The translations under genes were made by a program, and so were the position numbers. DNA of 64,000 nucleotides from Arachis hypogaea (lineage: Eukaryota > Streptophyta > Magnoliopsida > Fabales > Fabaceae), in NCBI RefSeq assembly GCF_003086295.3, contig NC_092051.1, positions 64,791,772-64,855,771 of the forward strand, written 5' to 3'. Positions 55,853-64,000 of this stretch are shown piece by piece (the first letter of the stretch is position 1; each line of letters opens with the position of its first letter). The notes under the pieces were generated by a model. The model had not been told where the DNA came from. It ran no database searches and saw only the letters and a list, made by a program, of their open reading frames with translations.

Positions 55853-56150
55853 GTTTGAACGCCCAAAGGCTGCATGTTTTGGGCATTCAACGCCCAAATG
55901 CTGCTTCTCCTGGGCGTTCAACGCCCAGCTGCTGCTTATTTCTGGCGTTGAACGCCAGGAAGTCCTTTGTTATTGGGCGTTTTTCTGAACGCCCAGAACG
56001 CTGTAAATCTGGCGTTAAACGCCCAGAAAGAGCTTCTTTCTGGCGTTCAATGCCCAGATGGCTATCCTTACTGGCGTTCAACGCCCAGTGGATGCTTCTG
56101 TTGGGCGTTGAACGCCCAAAACAGACTTTTATTGGCGTTTTCTTGCCAGT
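55853..56150 (-). repeat. Palindromic keyword cluster after integrase, element 8
   Basis: About a dozen copies of GGGCGTTNAACGCC(A/C) with 15-30 base spacers, homologous in position to 16010-16280. Open frames read through it on both strands (LALNAQ, GVERPG), as expected for a palindrome, and are not genes. Confidence 0.9.
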
Positions 56151-56357
56151 GAGCTCTTTTTCTCTGTTTTGCGTGCAGAATCCTTCTGTAACCCTGTGAA
56201 CTTATACAATTGACTCTTTACCTTAGGATCAATGAACTTTATATAAACAAATAAAATCAAGAATAGGGCAAAATGCTTAGAGGAAGTGATGCCCCATGGC
56301 TGGGTTGCCTCCCAGTAAGCGCTTCTTTATTGTCTTTAGCTGGACCTTGCTGAGCTT
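56151..56357 (-). other. Post-integrase spacer with GGGAGGCAACCC segment, element 8
   Basis: On the minus strand GACAATAAAGAAGCGCTTAC then TGGGAGGCAACCCA (56299-56336), matching elements 1 and 2. Confidence 0.6.
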
Positions 56358-56691
56358 TTAATCTAGCTTCAGCCTTGAGCACTCTTGCTCAACATTGCCT
56401 TCAAGATAGTGCTTGATTCTCTATCCATTAATAATAAACTTCTTATCAGAATCAATATCTTGAAGCTCCACATAACCATATGGTGATACACTTGTAATCA
56501 CATATGGTCCCCTCCACTGGGACTTCAGTTTCCCGGTGAATAGCCTGAGCCTAGAGTTAAACAATAGAACTTTTTGTTCTGGTTCAAAGATTCTAGATGA
56601 CAGCTTTCTGTCATGCCATTTTTTTTTATTTTTCTTTATAAAGCTTGGCATTTTCGAAAGCAGTGCATCTGAATTCCTCTAGTTTATTTAG
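56358..56691 (-). pseudogene. Integrase C-terminus of element 8
   Basis: FEPEQKVLLFNSRLRLFTGK, SQWRGPYVITSVSPYGYVEL and KKFIING, then a stop and a readable remainder to the natural TAA near 56358. It aligns with 15390-15764. It is out of phase with the core because of indels around 56630-56690. Confidence 0.78.
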
Positions 56692-58175
56692 CTAGAGCAA
56701 TCTTTTTTCTCCAGCTAATTTGGCATCAAAGTTTAGGAATTTGGTTGCCCAGTAGGCTTTATGTTCCAGTTCCACGGGTATGTGACATGCCTTACCATAC
56801 ACAAGTTGGTATGGAGAGGTCCCTATAGGAGTCTTGAATGCTGTTTTGTATGCCCACAGAGCATCATCCAAGCTCCTTGCCCAATCCTTTCTACGGGTAT
56901 TTACAGTCCGTTCTAGGATTCTTTTTAGCTCTCTGTTAGAGACTTCAGCTTGCCCATTAGTTTGTGGATGATATGGAGTTGCCACCTTGTGGCGAATCCC
57001 ATACTGAACCATGGCAGAGTAAAGCTGTTTGTTGCAGAAGTGAGTGCCCCCATCATTGATTAGTACTCTAGGGACCCAAACCTGCTGAAGATATATTTCT
57101 GGAGGAACTTCAGCATTGTTTTAGTATCATTGGTGAGTGTGGCAACGGCCTCTACCCATTTTGATACATAGTCAACTGCCACCAGAATATAAGTGTTTGA
57201 GTATGATGGTGGGAAAGGTCCCATGAAGTCAATTCCCCATACGTCAAACAACTCAATCTCCAAGATTCCTTGCTAAGACATGGCGTAACCATGAGGCAGA
57301 TTACCAGCTCTTTGGCAACTGTCATAGTTACGTACAAACTCTCGGGAATCTTTATAGAGTGTGGGGCAATAGAAGCCACATTGGAGGACCTTGGTGGCTG
57401 TTCGCTCACCTCCGAAATGGCCTCCATATTGTGATCCATGGCAATGCCATAGGATCCTTTGTGCTTCTTCTCTAGGCACACATCTCCGGATTATTCCGTC
57501 TGCACATCTCTTAAAGAGATAGGATTCATCCCACAAGTAGTACTTTGCAATAGTAATTAATTTTTTCTTTTGTTGCCTGTTGTACTCTTTGGGTATGAAC
57601 CTTGCAGCTTTGTAGTTCGCAATGTCTGCAAACCATGGTGCTTCCTGAATGGCAAATAAGTGCTCATCTGGAAAAGTCTCAGAGATCTCAAGAGAGGAGA
57701 GGGACGTCCCTTCTACTGGCTCTATCTGGGATAGATGATCAGCCACTTGGTTCTCTGTCCCTTTTCTGTCTCTTATTTCTATATCAAACTCTTGCAGAAG
57801 CAACACCCATCTTATGAGCCTGGGTTTTGAATCTTGCTTTGTGAGTAGATATTTAAGAGCAGCATGGTCAGTATACACAATCACCTTTGATCCTACTAAG
57901 TATGATCTAAACTTGTCAATGGCATAAACCACTGCAAGCAATTCTTTTTCTGTGGTTGTGTAATTTTTCTGGGCATCATTTAAAATGCGGCTAGCATAAT
58001 AAATGACATGCAGAAGATTGTTATGCCTCTGTCCCAGTACTGCACCAATGGCGTGTTCACTGGCATCACACATTAGCTCAAATGGTAATGTCCAGTCTGG
58101 TGCAGAAATAACTGGTGCTGTGACCAGCTTAGCTTTCAGCATTTCAAACGCCTGCAGACACTCTGTGTCAAACAC
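56692..58175 (-). pseudogene. pol: RNase H and integrase core of element 8
   Basis: RNase [28 protein letters not shown] and NQVADHLSQ. Integrase finger [11 protein letters not shown] ... NYDSCQ has Cys-to-Tyr at the third ligand. The core keeps [13 protein letters not shown] and the segment [14 protein letters not shown], but the second catalytic Asp region (SDGGTHF in element 2) is out of phase near 57050-57070. A stop at 57273-57275 separates finger and core. Confidence 0.83.
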
Positions 58176-58914
58176 AAATGGTGTGTCAGCACCTAGCAGA
58201 TTGCTCAGAGGTTTTGCGATTTTTGAAGAATCCTTTATAAACCTCCTATAGAATCCTGCATGCCCCAGAAAGCTTCTGATTGCCTTAACATTGGCGGGTG
58301 GTGGTAATTTTTCAATTACCTCTATTTTTTATTGATCCACATCTATTCCCTTGTTTGAAATTTTATGCCCAAGGACAATCCCTTCAGTCACCATAAAGTG
58401 ACATTTTTCCCACTTTAAAACCAAGTTGGTCTCTTGGCATCTTTTCAGAACTAGTTTCAGGTGATCAAGACAGGAGCTGAATGAGTCTCCATATACTGAG
58501 AAGTCATCCATGAAGACTTCCAGAAATTTTTCCACCATATCAGAGAAAATAGAGAGCATGCATCTCTGGAAGGTTGCAGGCACATTACACAGCCCAAATG
58601 GCATCCTTCTATAAGCAAACACTCCAGATGGACATGTGAATGCTGTTTTCTCTTGATCCTGGGGATCTACTGCAATCTGGTTATAGCTTGAGTAACCATC
58701 CAAAAAGCAGTAATAATCATGACCTGCCAGTCTTTCTAGCATCTGGTCTATGAATGGTAAAGGAAAATGATCCTTTCTGGTGGCTGTATTGAGCCTTCTT
58801 TAGTCAATACACATGCGCCACCCTGTAACTGTTCTTGTAGGAACCAGTTCATTTTTTTTCATTATGAACCACAGTCATGCCTCCCTTTTTGGGGATAACT
58901 TGGACAGGGCTCAC
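58176..58914 (-). pseudogene. pol: Reverse transcriptase of element 8
   Basis: [27 protein letters not shown] and [10 protein letters not shown] keep the catalytic Asp pair. The CIDYRRLN block has a stop (TAA at 58800-58802) in place of Tyr, the frame changes in the A-run near 58855, and a TAA/TAG-type break lies near 58329. Confidence 0.83.
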
Positions 58915-60459
58915 TCAGGGGCTGTCAGAAATAGGATAAATAATCCCAGCCTCGAGTAATTTGGTGACCTCTTTCTGCACCACTTCCTTCATGGCAGGAT
59001 TTAGCTGCCTCTGTGGTTGAACCACTGGTTTAGCATTATCCTCCAATAAGATTTTGTGCATGCATCTAGATGGGCTTATGCCCTTAAGGTCACCTATGGA
59101 CCACCCAAGAGCTGTCTTGTGTGTCCTTAGCACTTGAATAAGTGCTTCCTCTTCCTGTGGATTTAAGGCAGAGCTTATGATCACTGGAAAAGTGTCACCT
59201 TCTCCCAGGAATGCATATTTCAGGGATGGTGGTAATGGTTTGAGCTCGGGTTTAGGAGGTTTTTCCTCTTCTAGAGGAAATTTCAGAGGCTCTTTCATTT
59301 CCTCTGAATCCTCCAAATCAGGCTGAACATCTTTAAAGATGTCTTCCAACTCTAATTCGAGACTCACAGCCATGTTGATTTCTTCTACCAAGGAGTCAAT
59401 AAGATCAACTTTCATGCAGTCTTTTGATGTGTCTGGATGCTACATGGCTTTGACAACATTCAACTTAAACTCATCATCATTGACTCTCAGGGTTATTTCC
59501 CCCTGTTGGACATCAATGAGAGTTCGTCCAGTTGCTAGGAAGGGTCTTCCTAGAATGAGAGTAGCACTCTTGTGCTCCTCCATTTCCAGCACCACAAAGT
59601 CAGTGGGAAAGGCGAATGGCCCAACTCTGACAATCATGTCTTCAATCACGCCTGATGGGTATTTAATGGAGCCATCAGCAAGTTGGAGACATATCCGGGT
59701 TGGTTTAACTTCTTCAGTTAACCCAAGCTTTCTGATGGTGGAAGTAGGTATTAGATCGATGCTTGCCCCAAGATCGCATAAAGCTGTCTTAGTGAAATTC
59801 CCTTCTAATGTGCATGGTATCAGAAAACTCCCAGGATCTTTAAGCTTTTCCGGAAAGCTTTCCAGAATGACTGCACTGCATTCTTCAGTGAGGGGAACTC
59901 TTTCAGTTTCTCTCCAATCCTTCTTATGACTCAAGATCTCTTTCATGAACTTGGCATAAGAAGGTATTTGGTCAAGTGCCTCTGCAAATGGAATCTTTAT
60001 TTCAAGAGTCCTGAGATAATCTGCAAAGCGAGCAAATTGCTTATCCTCTTCCTCTTGGCGGAGTTTTTGAGGATAAGGTATTTTGGCTTTATATTCTTCA
60101 ACCTTAGTTGCTGTAAGTTTATTTCCTACAGAAGTAGTTGAAGAAGCCTTTTTAGATGGGTTGTTATCAGCACTTGTGTGTGTCTGATCCCTCAGTGGCA
60201 ATTGAGTGCCAGAGTTAGAAGCTGGAGTGACGTTAGACGCCAGCTCCTCATCTGTTCCTGGCGTCTGAACGCCAGAACTGTGCCCCTTTTGGGCGTTCAA
60301 CGCCAAATCCTTGCTTGTTTCTGGCATTGAACGCCAGTTATGAGCATGGTCTGGGCGTTCAGCGCCAGCCTTCCACCCAATTTCTGGCGTTTTAGCGCCA
60401 GAATTATTTTTCCCTGGGCATTCAGTGCTTTCCCACTTCTTAATTAAACTGCTTGGCAT
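58915..60459 (-). pseudogene. pro: Protease region of element 8
   Basis: Protease TALCDLGASIDLIP and ATLILGRPFLATGRTLIDVQQGE within 60459-59440. A TAG at 59440 stands for the CAG of element 2. The connector with SLKYAFLGEGDTFPVIIS continues to a TGA at 58915 for the TGG of element 2. The linker at 60195-60415 is built from keyword copies (SGVQTPGTDE, DLALNAQK). The frame is -1 relative to gag. Confidence 0.84.
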
Positions 60460-61337
60460 TCTTCTGTTATTTGTTTTGACAGCTGCTGCTTTGTTTGCTT
60501 TAATTCCACTTCCATGTTTATATTAGCCATCCTTGTTTCTTGTAGTTTATCCTTGAATTCAGCTAACTGCTTTGTTAGAAAATCCAATTGCTGATTGAAT
60601 TCAGCAGCTTGCTCTGCAGGACTGAGTTCAGCAGTTACTGTTTTAGCTTCTTCTTTCATTGAAGAGTCATTGCTTATGTACAGATGCTGATTTCTGGCAA
60701 CTATATCAATGAGCTCTTGAGCTTCTTCAATTGTCTTTCTCATGTGGATAGATCCACCAGCTAAGCAATCTAAAGAGATCTGAGCTCTTTCTGTAAGCCC
60801 ATAATAGAAGATGTCTAACTGAACCCACTCTGAAAATATTTCAGAGGGGCATTTTCGTAGCATCTCTCTGTATCTCTCCCAGGCATCATAAAGAGATTCA
60901 TTATCTCCTTGTTTAAAGCCTTAGATGTCCAGCCTTAGTTGTGTCATCCGTTTTGGAGGAAAGTATTGATTCAGGAATTTTTCTGTCAGCTGTTTCCATG
61001 TCCTCATGCTAGCCTTAGGTTGGTTATTTAACCACCTCTTGGCTTGGTCTTTTACAGCAAATGGGAACAGTAATAATCTGTAGACATCCTGATCTACTTC
61101 TTTATCATGTACTGTGTCAGCAATCTGTAAAAACTGTGCCAGAAACTCTGTAGGTTCTTCCTGTGGAAGACCGAAATACTGGCAACTTTGCTGCACCATG
61201 ATAATGAGCTGAGGATTCAACTCAAAGCTACTGACTCCAATGGAGGGTATGCAGATACTGCTCCCATATGAAGCAGTAGAGGGGTTAGCATATGACCCCA
61301 GAGTCCTCCTGGACTGTTCACTTCCGCTTAGGTCCAT
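60460..61337 (-). pseudogene. gag: gag of element 8
   Basis: Starts MDLSGSEQSRRTLGSY at 61337. Core motifs RWLNNQPKASMRTWK, FLNQYFPPKRMTQLRL, LRKCPSEIFSEWVQLDIFYYGL, then a coiled coil QQLDFLTKQLAEFKDKL. Stops: TAA near 60921 and TAA near 60444, both replacing CAA codons of element 2. Otherwise full length. Confidence 0.86.
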
Positions 61338-61930
61338 GATGAAGAAAGGGAGATGATGTAAAATAGAAAAAAAATATTTTTATTTATTTAATTAATTTAT
61401 TTTATTTTCGAAATAAATAAATTAAAATAAAATAAATAAAAATAGGTGAAGATTTTCGAAAAAATGAGGAAAGAGAAAGTGGTTAGGAAGTTTTGAAAAA
61501 GATATAAATTTTTTTTTTTTTTAAAAATCTGAACTTTAAAAATAGACTTTCAAAAATTTGTTTTAAAATAGAGAGGGAAGATATTTTTAAATTTAAGGAG
61601 GAGAGAGAAAAATAATAAAATAGCACAAGATTTAAAATTTTTAGATCTAATGCTCCTTGTTTTCGAAAATTTTGGAGGGAAAACACCAAGGAACACCAAA
61701 CTTAAAAATTTTAATATCAAGACACAAGAAAAACTCAAGAACGCTTTGAAGACTCACAAGAACACAAGAACATGAAGAAAGAACATCAAACTTAAAGTTT
61801 GGCACAAGATTTAATAGAAAAATTACTTTTGAAAAATTTTTGAAAAGAAAATAAAAGACTCTGACCCAAAAGACAAAAATTTCCTAATCTAAGCAACAAG
61901 ATTCACCGTCAGTTGTTCAAACTCAAACAA
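61338..61930 (-). other. Leader of element 8 (no gene)
   Basis: Short T-rich leader on the minus strand with AAGTTTGGTGTTCCTTGGTG near 61690. About 600 bases against 1046 in element 2. The tRNA-like D-arm is not seen. Confidence 0.65.
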
Positions 61931-61948
61931 TCCCCGGCAACGGCGCCA
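61931..61948 (-). other. Primer-binding site (tRNA-Asp) of element 8
   Basis: On the minus strand TGGCGCCGTTGCCGGGGA, a full match to the tRNA-Asp complement as in element 1. Confidence 0.9.
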
Positions 61949-61954
61949 AAAACT

Positions 61955-63489
61955 TGGTGCACAAAATTGTTACTCTCTTACAATTTCGCACACATGACCA
62001 GCAAGTGCACTGGGTCGTCCAAGTATTACCTTACGTGAGTAAGGGTCGATCCCACGGAGATTGTTGGCTTGAAGCAAGCTATGGTTGTCTTGCAAATCTT
62101 AGTCAGGATATTAATTGGTGATTATCAATTGACTTGCAAATGAACAATAGAGCATGAATTAAAAGTTACTTGTTATGCAGTAAATGAGAATGTGTTGGAG
62201 TTTTGGAGATGCTTTGTCTTTTGAATCTCTGCTTTCCTATGCCTTCTTGTTCACGCACGCAAATTCCTCCTATGGCAAGCTGTATGTTGGTGGATCACCG
62301 TTGTCAATGGCTACCATCCATCCTTCCAGTGAAAAGGGTCCAAGTGCGCTATCACCGCACGGCTAATCATCTGCAGGTTCTCAATTGTGCCGGAATAGGA
62401 TTTACTATCCTTTTGCATCTGTCACCACGCCCAGCACTCGTGAGTTTGAAGTTCGTCACAGCCATTCAATTCCAGAATCCTACTCAGAATACCACAGACA
62501 AGGTTTAGACATTCCGGATTCTCATGAATGCTGCCATCAATCTAGCTTATACCACGGAGATTCTGATTGAGGAATCTAAGAGATATTCATTCAATCTGAT
62601 GTAGAATGGAGGTGATTATCAGACACGCGTTCGTGGGTTGAGGAAGGTGATGAGTTTCACGGATCATCACCTTCTCCATAATTAGGCGCGAATGGATATC
62701 TTAGATAGGAACACGCATGTTTGAACGGAAAACAGGAATACTTGCATTAATTCATCGAGACACAGCAGAGCTCCTCACCCCCAACAATGGAGTTTAGAGA
62801 CTCATGCCATCAGAGATTACAAAGTTCAGATCTAAAATGTCATGAGATACAAAACAAGTCTCTAAAAGTTGTTTAAATACTAAACTAGTAACCTAGGTTT
62901 ACAGAAAATGAGTAAACTATGATAGATAGTGCAGAAATCCACTTCTGGGGCCCACTTGGTGTGTGCTGGGGCTGAGAATAAAGCTTCTCACGTGCCTGGG
63001 CTATTTTGGGCGTTCAACGCCAGGTTGTAACCTGTTTCTGGCGTTGAACTCCACTTTGTAACTTGTTTCTGGCGCTGGACGTCAGACAGCAGCATGGAAC
63101 TGGCGTTGAACGGCAGTTTACATCGTCTATCCTTGAGCAAAGTATGGACTATTATATATTGCTGGAAAGCCCTGGATGTCTACATTCCAACGCAATTAAA
63201 AGCGAGCCATTTGGAGTTCTGTAGCTTCTGAAAATCCATTTTGAGTGCAGGGAGGTCAGAATCCAACAGCATCAGCAGTCCTTTTTCAGCCTATATCAGA
63301 TTTTTGCTCAGCTCCCTCAATTTTAGCCAGAAAATACCTGAAATCACAGAAAAATACATAAACTCATAGTAAAGGCCAGAAATATGAATTTTGCCTAGAA
63401 ACTACTAAAGATAAACTAAAAACTAACTAAAACACACTAAAAACTATATGAAATTAACCCCAAAAAGCGTATCAAATATTCGCTCATCA
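61955..63489 (-). repeat. 5' LTR of element 8
   Basis: Same length as the left LTR. On the minus strand it starts TGATGAGCGAATATTTGATA at 63489 and ends GTGCACCA at 61955. Keyword copies lie at 63007-63118. It is followed on the right by acttg. Confidence 0.95.
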
Positions 63490-63494
63490 ACTTG

Positions 63495-63600
63495 CTGGTT
63501 AGTTGTATGAAGTTGTGAAACAGATATAAGATCATGAACGTGCGTATTGAGTTTTTAGCGTCGTTACCAAGGAATGGAATGATCACGATTTTGCACACCA
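63495..63600 (+). repeat. 5' LTR of element 7, second part
   Basis: CTGGTTAGTTGTATG to TTTTGCACACCA resumes the LTR cut at 51530. It contains a degraded primer-site-like segment, TAGCGTCGTTACCAAGGA, at 63556-63573, preceded by GAGTTTT just like the real site. Confidence 0.85.
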
Positions 63601-63606
63601 AGTTTT

Positions 63607-64000
63607 TGGCGTCGTTGCCGGGGATTGTTCGAGTTTGGACAACTGACGATTCATCTTGTTGCTCAGATTTGGTAATTTTATTTTAATTTTAAGCTTTTTA
63701 TTTCTTATTTTCGAAAAATACAAAAAAAATTTTCTTCTTTTTCGTTTTCCCAAATTAAATTTCGAAAATCCAAAAAAAAAAATATATATATATATATATA
63801 AAATCATAAAATAAAAAATTATTTTGTGTTTTTTGTTCGAGTCTTGAGTCAATTTTTAAGTTTGGTGTCAATTGCATTTTTTCTAAAAATTTATGCATTT
63901 TTCGAAAATTCATGCATTCATAGTGTTCTTCATGATCTTCAAGTTGTTCTTGGCCAGTCTTCTTGTTTGATCTTCATATTTTCTTGTTTTGTGTCTTTTC
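63607..64000 (+). other. Primer-binding site and start of leader, element 7
   Basis: TGGCGTCGTTGCCGGGGA (63607-63624) differs from the tRNA-Asp complement by one base. The leader follows, with a (TA)n tract at 63781-63801 and TAAGTTTGGTGTCAATTGCA near 63857, and runs off the window edge. The internal genes of this element lie outside. Confidence 0.85.

Larger units (their letters stand above)
51531..63489 (-). mobile_element. Element 8: complete Athila-like element nested in element 7 LTR
   Basis: An 11.96 kb element with two 1535-bp LTRs and a target duplication acttg at both ends. The LTRs differ at about 7 of the first 300 positions by eye, roughly half the divergence of element 2, so it is younger. 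Minus-strand order is gag, protease, RT, RNase H, integrase, spacer, ORF3. Pol is broken by several stops and shifts, while ORF3 is intact. Confidence 0.95.

Noticed and set aside
55855..56199. 114-codon and shorter open frames on the + strand
   Set aside because: Read-through of the palindromic keyword cluster, opposite to the sense of element 8.

Overview
The window reads as gene-free plant repeat DNA. I see no host gene, rRNA, tRNA gene, CRISPR array or bacterial feature. Nearly every base belongs to LTR retrotransposons of the Ty3/gypsy superfamily. The polymerase, protease and integrase motifs are of the Athila type in four elements or fragments and of the Tat/Ogre/Retand type in one. 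The LTRs starting TGATGAGCGGAT(A/T)(A/T)TTTATACGC match my recollection of peanut (Arachis) FIDEL/Feral-like elements, so I infer an Arachis pericentromeric or intergenic region. That is recollection, not a database result.

Layout. (1) Element 1, + strand, non-autonomous: end of its 5' LTR (1-877), broken gag-pro (1082-4024), broken third ORF (5077-6447), and a 3' LTR (7584-8137 continuing at 21219-22425) split by element 2. (2) Element 2, + strand, structurally complete (8138-21213): LTRs of about 1.54 kb, TSD ccaac, gag, pro, RT-RNaseH-IN and ORF3, all mutated. (3) 22431-31908: an inverted LTR scrap, a + LTR (22598-24119), a + gag-pro (26071-28175), and an inverted copy of the same gag-pro module (31084-28176), tail to tail. 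(4) Element 4, + strand: 5'-truncated LTR (31933-33366) and gag-pol broken off inside integrase at about 38571. (5) Element 5, - strand, Tat-type with a second RNase H: 38572-44427, one LTR only. (6) Element 6, - strand, non-autonomous with an unrecognised protein: 44428-49975. (7) Element 7, + strand, only its 5' LTR (49976-51530 and 63495-63600) and leader. (8) Element 8, - strand, complete (51531-63489, TSD acttg), nested in the LTR of element 7, which is itself nested in the LTR of element 6.

How the parts relate. Autonomous elements (2, 8, and 4 before truncation) would supply RT and integrase. Elements 1 and 3 keep only gag-protease plus a short basic tail resembling the integrase C-terminus, so they look like parasites of the Athila machinery. 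All primer-binding sites match the 3' end of tRNA-Asp. No polymerase ORF here is intact. The one long intact reading frame is ORF3 of element 8 (54156-55289).

The most unusual signal is a set of short palindromic 'keywords'. The Athila-like elements carry many copies of (C)TGGCGTTNAACGCCA(G) in three separate compartments (LTR, gag-pro linker, region after integrase). Element 1 has its own hairpin array in the LTR, and element 6 has its own CGCG-rich keyword in both the LTR and the internal region. A second recurring signal is a hairpin TTGCTTG(A/G)GGACAAGCAA followed by AAGTTTGGTGT. It stands before both ORF3 and the 3' LTR, where a classical polypurine tract would be expected.
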